From JAXLXE01 sp046328115 (GTDB taxonomy: Bacteria; Chloroflexota; UBA6077; JACCZL01), in contig JAXLXE010000001.1 in the NCBI GenBank assembly GCA_046328115.1, forward strand, positions 2,976,001-3,040,000: 64,000 nt of DNA, given 5' to 3'. Position numbers and translations under genes: made by a program. The notes beneath the pieces are model-generated. The model was given only the letters and a program-made list of their open reading frames with translations. It was not told the origin of the DNA and did no database searches. Below, in pieces: positions 37,835 to 47,231 of this stretch. Position 1 is the first letter of the stretch. Each line of letters begins with the position of its first letter.

Positions 37835-38925
37835 CCACCTCCGCTGCCAGGCCCAGGGTCCTGATCTGCGGCAACAGCACGGTCCGCTCAGAGTACGTGG
37901 CCGGTGAGGCCGTGGCGCGCCTCAGCGCCCTGGCAGACTGGGACTTCCTGCTGTCAGAGGGCGTCTGTACCAGGCCCGGCGTGTGGGGCGGCCCGTCTGA
38001 CGACCCGGCGGACGCGGAACGGCTGCGAAACGCCATAGCGGACTATGACACGCTCATCGTCTGCCACGGCTCCGCCTACGTGGACGAGAGCGTCATGGCC
38101 CGAGCGCCCCGCCTCCGTGTCATCGGCGAGCTAGAGGGAGACCGCTTTGCCAATCGGATCGATGTGGCAGCGGCCGCCGCCCGCGGCATCGCGGTGGTGG
38201 ACACCACCCACGGCTCATCCCTGCCGGTGGCGGAGTGGGCGCTGGGCCTCGTGCTCATCTCACTGCGGAACGCGGCGGAGCACTATCGACGGCTGATCGG
38301 CGGGGAGGAATACCGCCGCTCGCCGGAAGACCCGGGCTTTCGGTGCGGCGAGCTCACGGGCCGGTCCGTCGGCCTCATTGGCCTGGGCCACATCGGCAGG
38401 CGCTTCATGGAGCTCCTCGCGCCCTTCCGCTGCCGCGTCTGGGTGCACGATCCGTACGTCCCCAAGGACGTCGCGCTGGCCATGGGCGCGCAGCTCACGT
38501 CACTGGAGCGCGTCATGGGCGGCTGCGATGTCGTGGTCTGCTGCGCGCCGCTCACCCCGGCAACGCGCCGCATGATCGGCGCCGAGCAGCTTGATCTGCT
38601 GCGGACGGACTCGGTGTTCGTCAACGTCTCGCGCGGCCCCATCGTGGATCCAGACGCGCTCATCGCGCGCGCCCGGCGCGGGGACATCCGCGTGGGCCTG
38701 GACGTGTTCGATCCAGAGCCCATCCCCGCCGCCAGCGAGATCCGCACCCTCCCCAACGTCTTCCTGTCGCCGCACATCGCCGGCGTGACGGCCGCCAACC
38801 GACCTCGCTTCTTCAGCTTCATGGTGGACGAGCTAGAGCGGTTCTACGCCGGCCACGAGACCATGTTCGACATCACCAGCCGCACGCTCGCCAACCGCGG
38901 CGGTGGGCCCCCGCCGCTCCGCTAG
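37831..38925 (+). CDS. D-isomer-specific 2-hydroxyacid dehydrogenase family protein
   Basis: 364 residues, starting at the ATGA shared with the LLM gene. NAD-binding Rossmann motif SVGLIGLGHIGRRF (about 179-192) and the catalytic Arg in NVSRGPIVDPDALI, Glu in DVFDPEPIP and His in FLSPHIAGVT are all present. The N-terminal substrate domain includes VIGELEGDRFANRIDVAAAAARGIAV. The family interconverts 2-hydroxy and 2-keto acids with NAD(P)H. Operon context suggests catabolism of a sugar acid, but the substrate is unknown. Confidence 0.93.
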   Translation: MTTSAARPRVLICGNSTVRSEYVAGEAVARLSALADWDFLLSEGVCTRPGVWGGPSDDPADAERLRNAIADYDTLIVCHGSAYVDESVMARAPRLRVIGELEGDRFANRIDVAAAAARGIAVVDTTHGSSLPVAEWALGLVLISLRNAAEHYRRLIGGEEYRRSPEDPGFRCGELTGRSVGLIGLGHIGRRFMELLAPFRCRVWVHDPYVPKDVALAMGAQLTSLERVMGGCDVVVCCAPLTPATRRMIGAEQLDLLRTDSVFVNVSRGPIVDPDALIARARRGDIRVGLDVFDPEPIPAASEIRTLPNVFLSPHIAGVTAANRPRFFSFMVDELERFYAGHETMFDITSRTLANRGGGPPPLR

Positions 38926-38956
38926 CGGCCGAATCTCTTCCGGAGTTGAGATAGCC

Positions 38957-40237
38957 GTGTCAGACCGTGTGAAGATCGCCCTCATCGGCTGCGGGGGCAT
39001 GGGGCGCCGCCACCTGCGCGGCATCGCCAGGCTTGCAGCGTCTACCCACGCCAACCTCGAGCTCGTCGCCCTGTGCGACCTGAACGCGGAGAACGCGGAG
39101 TTCGCCGCGGACGAGGCCGCCGAGCTGATGGGCAAGCGCCCACGCGTGTACACGGATCTGGCGCGCATGCTCCGCGAGGTCACGGACCTCCAGGCCGTCA
39201 GCATCACCACGGACGCCAGCTCCCACCAGAAGGTGGCGCCGCTGTGCTTCGAGGCCGGCCTCCACGTGATGTCGGAGAAGCCCCTGGGCCTCACCGTGCG
39301 CGCCTGCACCTTCATCATCGAGGCCGCTCGGCGCGCCGGCCGGATCCTCTCCGTGGCAGAGAACTACCGTCGGGATCCCATCAACCGGCTCGGCCGGGCG
39401 CTCGTCCAGGACGGCGCCATCGGGAACCCGCGGCTGATGCTGGACTCCTCCGTCAGCGGTCGAAACCGCATCGCCATCACCCCCTGGCGCCACATGAAGC
39501 TCACCGGCACCATCACCGTGGACGCCGGCGTGCACAACGCGGACATCCTGCGGTTCTACATGGGCGAGGCGCGCACCATTTACGGCGAGACCCGCCTGCA
39601 CGAGAAGACCCGCGTGAACACCGGCTCAGCGGGGCCGGGCGGTTTCTACGGGCGCTGGGCGCCAAATTTCCCAGACCAGATCGAGCCCACCGGCGAGGAC
39701 GCCATGTACGCCCACATCACCTTCGAGAGCGGAGCCGTGGGCCAGTGGACCTACGATCAGGCTGGCCACGGGCTGCCCCTGCGCAGTCGCCACGTGTACG
39801 GCTCCACCGGCTCGCTCGAGCTCCCCGGGGACCGCAACGGGCGGCCTATCAAGCTACACCTGGACGACGGCACCGTCATCGATGACGACCGGATTCTGGA
39901 CTACGCGCCCAGCTACCGGTTGAGTCCGCTGGCGGCAGAGTTGTTCGGCGGCGAACGCGTCTGGACCTACAAACTTGACTTCAACGAGACGGATTCGCGC
40001 ATTCTGGCGCTGGAGTACCACGAGCTAGGCCACTGCGCCAGCACCGGCCAGCGGCCAGAGGTCACCGGCGAGGAGGCCCGTGCGGACGTGGCGTTCACCT
40101 ACGCCCCGTTTGAGTCCGGTCAGCTCGGCCGCCCCGTCACCATGGCGGAGATGGTGGATGCGTCAGCAGATGTGTACCAGCGGGAGATAGACGAGCACCT
40201 GGGCCTCCTCCAGGCGCCGCCGATTCCCGCCAGCTAG
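38957..40237 (+). CDS. Gfo/Idh/MocA family oxidoreductase
   Basis: 426 residues from GTG 38957, with GGAG 11 bases upstream; the in-frame extension to 38903 runs into the previous gene. Rossmann motif IALIGCGGMGRRHLRG near the N-terminus, AVSITTDASSHQKVAPLCFEAGLHVMSEKPLG with the EKP motif, and NYRRDPINRLGRALV, HNADILRFYMGEA with the catalytic-region His and Asp. These enzymes oxidise or epimerise sugars and inositols with NAD(P). It lies 31 bases after the hydroxyacid dehydrogenase on the same strand and probably shares its transcript. Confidence 0.92.
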   Translation: MSDRVKIALIGCGGMGRRHLRGIARLAASTHANLELVALCDLNAENAEFAADEAAELMGKRPRVYTDLARMLREVTDLQAVSITTDASSHQKVAPLCFEAGLHVMSEKPLGLTVRACTFIIEAARRAGRILSVAENYRRDPINRLGRALVQDGAIGNPRLMLDSSVSGRNRIAITPWRHMKLTGTITVDAGVHNADILRFYMGEARTIYGETRLHEKTRVNTGSAGPGGFYGRWAPNFPDQIEPTGEDAMYAHITFESGAVGQWTYDQAGHGLPLRSRHVYGSTGSLELPGDRNGRPIKLHLDDGTVIDDDRILDYAPSYRLSPLAAELFGGERVWTYKLDFNETDSRILALEYHELGHCASTGQRPEVTGEEARADVAFTYAPFESGQLGRPVTMAEMVDASADVYQREIDEHLGLLQAPPIPAS

Positions 40238-40255
40238 TCCCCCCGGGGAGCGCCC

Positions 40256-41188
40256 CTACCGATCAAACAGACTCAGCGGCATGAAGGCTGATACCACCCA
40301 GTTTGGGGCGTCCACCACCTCGCTGATCTTGAGATCCATCGCCACGCTGCAGAGGATGTACGCCTCCTCGCGCGTCAGATCGTGCTCGCGTCCAAGGTAG
40401 CGGATCATTCCGCGCGTAGCCATCTTGGTGGCATCCATCAGGTCCGGCGCCACGCCCGTGGTGGCGTACCAGTCTGCCGTGTCCGTGTTGCGCAGGATCG
40501 GGCCGCCCGTCTTGAACTCCGGCTGATCGATGCTGAAGTCCGTCCGCAGCGTGAACCGCAAGGTGGACGTCATGCCGGTCTCAATAGCCGTGATGCATAC
40601 CTCGCCATCCCCCTGGGCCGCGTGCGCGTCCCCCACTGAGAACAGCGCTCCCGGCGCCTCAATGGGCAGGTAGAGCGTGGAGCCCAGCCCGATCTGCTTC
40701 ACGTCCAGGTTCCCACCCACCCGCCGCGGCGGCGCCGTGACGTGCGGACCGGAGGCCGCCGGCGCCAGCCCCATCACGCCGTGGAACGGCTCAATCGGCA
40801 CGCTGACGCGGTCGTTCAGCCGGGCCCGCTGACCATCCCGCAGATCCCAGTACTGCACGTACGTATCGGCAAAATCCTCCGGCAGCAGGCCACGGCCCGG
40901 CGAGATCATCGTCCAGCCCCAGTCGGCCGTCTTCAGCTCCAGCGTGTCAATCTGGAGCACGTGTCCCGGCTCTGCGCCAGCGATCGCCACCGGGCCGGTC
41001 AGCGCATGACCGTTGAAACGCGGCGCATTCGCCACCTTCTCGTGGGGATCCCCGTACTCGAATCTCCCGAGCGCACTGTGCTGTACGTCGAACGACACCG
41101 TATCGCCGGACGCGATGACGAGCCGCGGCGGGCGCGAGTTGTCCCAGTCACGATGAATCGTGGAACAGTCCAGATGATGCTGCGCCAT
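40256..41188 (-). CDS. acetamidase/formamidase family protein
   Basis: 310 residues. FmdA/AmdA family signatures: HRDWDNSRPPRLVIASGDTVSFDV, NGHALTGPVAIAGAEPGHVLQIDTLEL, DWGWTMISPGRGLLPEDF, GVMGLAPA and SVGDAHAAQGDGEVCITAIE, then YILCSVAMDLKISEVVD near the C-terminus. The conserved Asp/His and Glu residues of the metal site appear intact. It hydrolyses short amides to acid plus ammonia. GGAGAG Shine-Dalgarno before the ATG. Convergent with the Gfo/Idh/MocA gene with an 18-base gap. Confidence 0.92.
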   Translation of the reverse strand: MAQHHLDCSTIHRDWDNSRPPRLVIASGDTVSFDVQHSALGRFEYGDPHEKVANAPRFNGHALTGPVAIAGAEPGHVLQIDTLELKTADWGWTMISPGRGLLPEDFADTYVQYWDLRDGQRARLNDRVSVPIEPFHGVMGLAPAASGPHVTAPPRRVGGNLDVKQIGLGSTLYLPIEAPGALFSVGDAHAAQGDGEVCITAIETGMTSTLRFTLRTDFSIDQPEFKTGGPILRNTDTADWYATTGVAPDLMDATKMATRGMIRYLGREHDLTREEAYILCSVAMDLKISEVVDAPNWVVSAFMPLSLFDR

Positions 41189-41239
41189 TCGTCTCTCCGG
41201 GTGCGAAGTGCGCCAAGCCGCGCATGGGCACAGGATACG

Positions 41240-44200
41240 TCAATCGGTGGGGATGGTCCGCGCCGCGGCCGGCACCGCGACCGTTGCCTGGCTGACCCCT
41301 GAACCTATGGCGCTCGCAGAGTCAATGGCAGCCAGGTGCCCATCGATCTCCGCCAGCCAGAAGCTCATGTCCATGTCCGTCATCATGTCGCGGGCGGCGC
41401 AGAACAGCCGGCGCGCCTCCTCCGGATCGCGTTCTTCCAGGTGCAGCCGCCCCATCCCCAGGATCGCCAACGCCTCCAGCGGCCGCATGCCCAGCGTCCG
41501 CGCCAGCGCCAGCGCCTGTTCGTAATGGCGGCGGGACTGCTCCACGTCTCGCGGCAGACTCAGACGAAAGATCGGCCCCAGGAGCCACTCGCACCAGGCC
41601 TGCGAGCCCCGCTCGCCGCGCACCAGACTCTGTTCCAGCGCCACAGTTGCATGGTGCCGTGCCGCGACAAGATCTCCCACCAGCATGTATGCCAGCGCGA
41701 GCGTGGCCGTGACCTGCGCCAGCGGGTCTGCGCCCAGCGGTGAATCCTCGTCCAGATCTGCCAGGATGCGGCGGGCGTCCTCGTCTCGTCCACCCATCGC
41801 GTACGCCGCCGCGAGCTGTGCGCCACTGCCCGGGCCAAACAGCGGGAAGCTCCACATCTCAGCCAGCGAGTGAGCCAGGCTGAAGTGCGCGATGGCCTCC
41901 TCCACATGCCCCCGCCGGTGATGCACCATGCCCACCACGCTCGCCACGATCGCCATGGTATAGGGGTGGTTCAGTGCACGGGCCGTGGCCATAGCCTGGC
42001 TCCCACAGACAGCCGCCTCGTCAAACTCGCCTTGCTCCGCCAGACAGAAGGCGAGCAAGGAGCGCGAGAGCGCGGCCGGGTAGGCCGCCATGCCGTGGCG
42101 GTAGGGCTCCTCATCATCTTCCAGGATCTGCAGGTTTGCTCGCTGGTACTCGGCCGCCACCTGGAAGTTGCCCAGCGCCACGTGGTTGTGCCCCAGGTAG
42201 AGGTACGCCGCCACCTGGGTGGAGCGGTCGCCCGCTGCGCGCGCCAGCTCAAACGCCCGCTCGCCGCATCCAACCGCTTCCGAAAAGTGGCGCTGCCACC
42301 AGCAGGCATTGGTCAGGTACGCCAGAGCACGCGCGTGTCGCCGGTCGTCGCCTAGCTCCGCCGCGATCTCGGCCGCGTCGCGGACATGCACCACCAGGCG
42401 CTCGATGTCTGCCAGCGGCAGCAGGGCGCTACGCAGCGCCAGCCGCACGTCAACTCCGAAGGCCAATCGCTCATTGTCCGCCGGTAGATGCTCCAGAGCC
42501 TCGAGCGCGGTCTCGTAATAAATCACGGCCTCGCGATTCGCCGAGCGCGCCGCGGACCGCTGACCCGCGAGATACTGGTACCGTGCCGCTCGGCCCCAAT
42601 CAGCGCCCTGGTAGGCGTGATGCGCGAGCTGTCCAAGGAGCTCTGTAACGGGCTCGCCTTCTGTGGACTCCAACGCCGCCAGCGCGCGCAGATGGAGGGC
42701 GTGGCGACGGTCCACCAGGAGGCCGCTGTACGCAACTTCGTGCGTGAGTGCGTGTTTGAACGTGTATTCGCGCACCGGGTAGAGCGACTCCACCAGCAGC
42801 AGATCGGCCCGCTCAAGCGCGTCCACCTGCGCCTCCAGATCCACGTCCGGTTCATCCGCCACCCGGCGCAGCAGCCAGTCCGGCACGCTGCTGCCAATCA
42901 CGGCCGCGGCCTGGAGTACTCGCTTGGCAGCCGGATCCAGGCGGTCTATTCGCGCGGACAGCACCGCGCGGACCGTCCGCGGTGCGCGCACGCTGTGGAC
43001 CGGTCTGGTGAGACGGTACCAGCCACGATCACCCACCAGATCACCGCTCTCCACGAGGGACTGCACCAGCTCCTCCACGAAAAACGGGTTTCCGGATGCG
43101 CGGCTGACCAGCACCGTGGCCAGGTCGCGCACCGATGGGTCGGGCCCCAGGAGCCGCTCCACCAGCTCCACGCTCACGTCATCAGATAGCGGCTCCACCC
43201 GGACCTCGCGAAACGCCGGGTGGTCGGCCAGCTTGCACGAGTACTCCGGCCGGTAGTCCACCAGCAGCAGCACCGGAATGGACTGAATCTCGTCGGCCAG
43301 CATGGTCAGCAGCGCCTCAGTGTCTGGGTCCACCCAGTGCAGGTCCTCGAACACCATGATGATCGGTCGGTCCTGCGCCTCGCGGACCACCAGCCGGCGT
43401 AGCGCGTCAAAGGTCGCCTGCCGCCGCTGCATGGGATCCAGCGCCTGCCAGGCCCGATCCGCCGGTGCCACGTCCAGCAGCGCCGCCAGCGGCGAGACAA
43501 TGGAGGCGAGGCTCGGATCCAGGCCCAGCACTCTTGACACCAGCTTGGCGCGACGCGTGTCCTCGTCATCCTGGGGGTCAACGCCCACGTAGCCGCTCAG
43601 GAGATCGATAATCGGATGAAATGCCGCGGCCCGACCGTAGGACACGGAGCCGCTGGCAACCGCCCGGCAACCCCGCGCCGAGCCAAGCCGCAGGGTCTCC
43701 AGAATGAGCCGCGACTTCCCCACGCCCGGCTCACCCACCAGGCCCACAATTCGGCCGCTCCCACGCACCACCGAATCCAGCGCCCGCTCCAGCTCCGCCA
43801 GCTCCGCGTCACGTCCAACGAGCGGTGATAGGCCGCGCGCGCCCATGGCCTGCAGCCGTGTCCGGATGGGTCCGGCTCCCACGAGCTCGAACACCTCCAC
43901 CGGGCGGGCAATGCCTTTGATCGCGACCGGTCCCAGCGGCCTGGTCTCCAGAAAACCCTGCACCAACGCCAGCGTCTCATCCGTCATGAGGACGGCGCCG
44001 GGACGGGCCAGCGACTCCAACCTCGAAGCAAGGTGCACCGTCTCGCCCATGGCCGAATAGTCCACCTGCAAGTCGTTCGTGATCGCCCGTAGCACCACTT
44101 CGCCGGAGCTCAGGCCCACCCGGGCCTGCATGGACAGGCCGTGATCCCGTTGGAGCTGCTCCGAGTACGCGGCCAGCCGCCGCTGGAGCGCCAGCGCCGC

Positions 44201-44584
44201 GTACGACGCGCGCACGGCGTAGTCCTCGTGAGCAATCGGCGCGCCGAAGAGCGCCATGATCCCGTCACCCAGGATGTGATTGACGGTTCCTTCGAACTCG
44301 TGGACCGCGTCCATCATGGCCTGGACCGCGCCATCCAGCAAGACCTGAGCGTCCTCCGGATCCAGTCCCTGAATCAGCTCCGTGGACCCACGGATGTCCG
44401 CGAACAGCACCGTCACGTGCTTCCGCTCACCCTCCAGCGGCGGCAGTGCCGCGGGGCGATGCCCGCTAACGTCCAGGCCAGCCGTGGACGGCGTCCGCGG
44501 CGCCTCGGCGTGCAGACGCACTCCACACTGGCCGCAGAACCTGTTTGATTCTGGGTTGTCAGCCCCGCATGAAGGGCAGATCAC
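41240..44584 (-). CDS. zinc-ribbon / class III cyclase / AAA ATPase / TPR signalling protein
   Basis: 1114 residues from GTG 44584. Four parts: a four-Cys zinc ribbon (CPSCGADNPESNRFCGQCG, residues 3-21); a class III nucleotide cyclase domain (about 55-240) with metal Asp in LFADIRGST and Asp in LGDGIMALFGAP; an AAA/STAND-type NTPase (about 250-560) with Walker A GLVGEPGVGKSRLILE and Walker B-like IIMVFEDLHWVD; and a C-terminal TPR-rich array (about 700-1080). Many such proteins occur in Chloroflexota and Actinobacteria. Whether the cyclase is active and makes cAMP or cGMP is not certain; a stimulus through the TPR/ATPase part is inferred. Confidence 0.92.
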   Translation of the reverse strand: MICPSCGADNPESNRFCGQCGVRLHAEAPRTPSTAGLDVSGHRPAALPPLEGERKHVTVLFADIRGSTELIQGLDPEDAQVLLDGAVQAMMDAVHEFEGTVNHILGDGIMALFGAPIAHEDYAVRASYAALALQRRLAAYSEQLQRDHGLSMQARVGLSSGEVVLRAITNDLQVDYSAMGETVHLASRLESLARPGAVLMTDETLALVQGFLETRPLGPVAIKGIARPVEVFELVGAGPIRTRLQAMGARGLSPLVGRDAELAELERALDSVVRGSGRIVGLVGEPGVGKSRLILETLRLGSARGCRAVASGSVSYGRAAAFHPIIDLLSGYVGVDPQDDEDTRRAKLVSRVLGLDPSLASIVSPLAALLDVAPADRAWQALDPMQRRQATFDALRRLVVREAQDRPIIMVFEDLHWVDPDTEALLTMLADEIQSIPVLLLVDYRPEYSCKLADHPAFREVRVEPLSDDVSVELVERLLGPDPSVRDLATVLVSRASGNPFFVEELVQSLVESGDLVGDRGWYRLTRPVHSVRAPRTVRAVLSARIDRLDPAAKRVLQAAAVIGSSVPDWLLRRVADEPDVDLEAQVDALERADLLLVESLYPVREYTFKHALTHEVAYSGLLVDRRHALHLRALAALESTEGEPVTELLGQLAHHAYQGADWGRAARYQYLAGQRSAARSANREAVIYYETALEALEHLPADNERLAFGVDVRLALRSALLPLADIERLVVHVRDAAEIAAELGDDRRHARALAYLTNACWWQRHFSEAVGCGERAFELARAAGDRSTQVAAYLYLGHNHVALGNFQVAAEYQRANLQILEDDEEPYRHGMAAYPAALSRSLLAFCLAEQGEFDEAAVCGSQAMATARALNHPYTMAIVASVVGMVHHRRGHVEEAIAHFSLAHSLAEMWSFPLFGPGSGAQLAAAYAMGGRDEDARRILADLDEDSPLGADPLAQVTATLALAYMLVGDLVAARHHATVALEQSLVRGERGSQAWCEWLLGPIFRLSLPRDVEQSRRHYEQALALARTLGMRPLEALAILGMGRLHLEERDPEEARRLFCAARDMMTDMDMSFWLAEIDGHLAAIDSASAIGSGVSQATVAVPAAARTIPTD

Positions 44585-44648
44585 TGCGCGTCCCCACCCT
44601 CACTAGGTCATAGCCAGGTGCACGGTCGAGCGAGCATCCCTGGCAGCA

Positions 44649-45416
44649 TCAGTGGGCAGTGTAGCCGCCGTCCACCACGAGCGTCGCGCCCGTCACGTAC
44701 GCCGCCTCATCCGACGCCAGGAACACCACGGCTCCCGCCAGGTCACTCGGCTGTCCAAACCTGCCCATTGGGATTCTACCCAGCGCCCACTTGCGCCACT
44801 CGTCGTGCGCCTCCTGCTCACCCTCGATACGTTCTCTCGTCATCCCCGTGTGCGTGATGCCCGGCGCCAGTGCGTTCACCCGGATGCCCAGCGGCGCCAG
44901 ATCCACCGCCATCGCCCTGGTCAGCATGCGTGAGCCGCCCTTGGAAGCCAGGTAGTGCGCGTTGTTCGGTGGTGCCACGCCCTCAGCGAGCTGCGAGCTC
45001 GTGTTGATGATGCTCCCCCCGCCGCGCTCCGCCATGTGGCGGCCCACCACCTGACCGCACAGGTACTGACCCTTCAGATTGACGTCCATCACCCGGTCCC
45101 AGAGCTCCTCCGGTAGCTCGAGGAAGTGGGATCGGATACTGATCCCCGCGTTGGCGTGGAGAATGTGGATCCGGTCAAACGCCTCGAGCGCCGCGGCGAG
45201 CATGGCCTCCACGGATGCTCGGTTCGTCACGTCCACCTCCACGGCCTGCGCCCGCCCACCCGCCGCGCGTACACGCTGGGCCGTCTCCTCCGCGGCGGGT
45301 AGCCGCAGGTCCGCGGCAACCACCCCCGCCCCCTCCCGGCCAAACGCCTCGGCCACGGCGGCCCCGATGCCGCTCCCAGCGCCGGTCACAATCGCGTGCT
45401 TTCCTGCCAGTCGCAT
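44649..45416 (-). CDS. short-chain dehydrogenase/reductase
   Basis: 255 residues, the standard SDR length. Cofactor motif VTGAGSGIGAAVA, Asp in AADLRLP after beta-2 (favouring NAD), NAG in HANAGISI, catalytic Ser in INTSSQLA and YLASK with the Tyr and Lys, then PGITHTGM. C-terminal AAYVTGATLVVDGGYTAH. GGGAGG lies eight bases before the ATG. The substrate is not predictable from sequence. It is divergent from the diguanylate cyclase gene across a 258-base gap in which no gene was found. Confidence 0.93.
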   Translation of the reverse strand: MRLAGKHAIVTGAGSGIGAAVAEAFGREGAGVVAADLRLPAAEETAQRVRAAGGRAQAVEVDVTNRASVEAMLAAALEAFDRIHILHANAGISIRSHFLELPEELWDRVMDVNLKGQYLCGQVVGRHMAERGGGSIINTSSQLAEGVAPPNNAHYLASKGGSRMLTRAMAVDLAPLGIRVNALAPGITHTGMTRERIEGEQEAHDEWRKWALGRIPMGRFGQPSDLAGAVVFLASDEAAYVTGATLVVDGGYTAH

Positions 45417-45674
45417 CGGCGAGCCTCCCGTGCTAGATCCCCGCGACGGTCATTCACTGTCCACGTCGTGGGCATCCCAGAGTCCGCTCAGCTTAGCACC
45501 GACCCCCCATCGAGCCGCGTCCTCGCGTCGCCGACGCTGCCAGATGTCATCCGGACCTCATCCCCCAGGCTCGCCATTTCGCGTTTTACGTGCAAGCCTG
45601 CGTCCACGGCGACCAGGCGCCCAGCGGATGGGGCAGTGCAGGCCCTGTGGTGTGGCAAAGTGACCGGAATCGCC

Positions 45675-47231
45675 ATGGAATCGTTAGACCTGCTGAGCCG
45701 GGTTGGGGACCGGCTCGCTGCAGGTGATGCCTCAGAGACGGTGCTCGCAGATGTCGCGCACCTCGTGGTGCCGACGCTGGCGGACAGCTGCGTCGTCGCG
45801 ATGCTCGAGCCAACCGGCTACCTGCGCGCCGCGGCCATCGTGCGGGCTGACCCCGCGCGCGAGCAGATTCTCAGGGACCTGTGGCACCGGATTCCTCCGT
45901 CCACCCACTCCACGGACGTCATTGGCTACGTCCTGCGGAACGGCGCACCGGTGCTTCTCGAACACGCTGCCGCTCCGCTGGAGACCAGTGGCCCGTCGGA
46001 AGTCCAGGCAATGTTCAAGCAACTGGCAAATCTGTCGTTCATGGCCGTTCCGCTGCGCGCCCGCGGCAGGACCACCGGCGTCATGGCCTTTGCCACGGGC
46101 GAGTCCGGACGCCACCTTTCCTCGGCCGATCTGGCCATTGCCCAGCACATCGCGGACCGGGTGGCACTGGCCATTGAGGTCACCGAGCGATACGCGGAGT
46201 CCCAAGAGGACGTCCGGCGACGGTCAGAGATCGTCCGCGTGGCACGCCGGCTCGCGTCGCTCCGAAGCCTGGACAGGCTGTATGCCCTCCTGGTCAGCCA
46301 CGCCGTCAGACTCACCGGCGCCTACGGAGGATCCCTTTACCGCTGGGACTCGCGCACCAGCAAGCTCCTGCCCCTGGTTACGTACCGCGCACGTCCGCAC
46401 CCCGCGCCGGCCAGTCCGCAGCAGGTGATTGCGCTCAGCGCGGTTCGCCGACGGCGCGTGGCGGTGCACGCCGGGCTCGCGTTGGGCGCGGTGGAGCGGA
46501 CCAGGTACGCAAGCCGCGCCGCTCCCGAAGCATCCGCACTGGCGGCTCCGCTCGTGAACGGCGGACGCGTCCTGGGCGCTATCTCCGTCGTCCGCCTGGC
46601 CAGCCAACCACCCCTGGGCCACCGCGAGTCGGAGATACTCGAGCTTCTCACAGGCATCGCCAGCCCAACGCTGCTGGGGATTGAGCGTAGCGTGGCCCTG
46701 GCACGCGAGGCCCGAACCGACCCGTTGACCCAGCTCCCAAACCGTCGAAGATCGGAACAGATGCTCGTGGCCCTGCACCGCCAGTCCAGTCGAGACGGCC
46801 AGCCACTCTCCGTCGCCATCGTGGACCTCGACCATTTCAAGTCGGTCAACGACCGCTTCGGCCACGGTGCAGGTGACGCCGCGCTGAGCTGGGTTGCCGG
46901 AAGGCTAGCCCGCTCGCTGCGCGACTCAGACCTGGTGGGCCGCTGGGGCGGCGAGGAGTTCCTGGTGAGCATGTACGGATGCAATCGCGAGACGGCCGTC
47001 GCCCGTCTGGCCGCCGCGCTCCGAGCGCTTCAGGCGGATTCATTCCAGATCTCAGGCGACGTTGCCCTCAACCTGACGTTCAGCGCCGGCGTGGCGGAAG
47101 CGCCGGCGGATGGCGCCACCGCGGCTGACTTGTGGCACGCCGCGGACACCGCGCTGTACGCGGCCAAGACCGCCGGGCGGGCCCGCGTGATCGGCTACTC
47201 CGCTCCAGTGGACGCGATGATCGCTAGCTAG
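45675..47231 (+). CDS. GAF-GAF-GGDEF diguanylate cyclase
   Basis: 518 residues from ATG 45675; the longer frame to 45396 overlaps the SDR gene and looks non-coding. Two GAF-like sensor domains (about 1-165 and 185-340) precede a GGDEF domain (about 350-515): DPLTQLPNRRRSEQM, VAIVDLDHFKSVNDRFGHGAGD and RWGGEEFLVSM. GGEEF is an active-site variant, and RDSD five residues before it is a product-inhibition I-site (RxxD). It should make c-di-GMP in response to an unknown ligand. No membrane segment, so it is cytosolic. Its stop shares CTAG with the convergent ThDP-enzyme gene. Confidence 0.93.
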   Translation: MESLDLLSRVGDRLAAGDASETVLADVAHLVVPTLADSCVVAMLEPTGYLRAAAIVRADPAREQILRDLWHRIPPSTHSTDVIGYVLRNGAPVLLEHAAAPLETSGPSEVQAMFKQLANLSFMAVPLRARGRTTGVMAFATGESGRHLSSADLAIAQHIADRVALAIEVTERYAESQEDVRRRSEIVRVARRLASLRSLDRLYALLVSHAVRLTGAYGGSLYRWDSRTSKLLPLVTYRARPHPAPASPQQVIALSAVRRRRVAVHAGLALGAVERTRYASRAAPEASALAAPLVNGGRVLGAISVVRLASQPPLGHRESEILELLTGIASPTLLGIERSVALAREARTDPLTQLPNRRRSEQMLVALHRQSSRDGQPLSVAIVDLDHFKSVNDRFGHGAGDAALSWVAGRLARSLRDSDLVGRWGGEEFLVSMYGCNRETAVARLAAALRALQADSFQISGDVALNLTFSAGVAEAPADGATAADLWHAADTALYAAKTAGRARVIGYSAPVDAMIAS

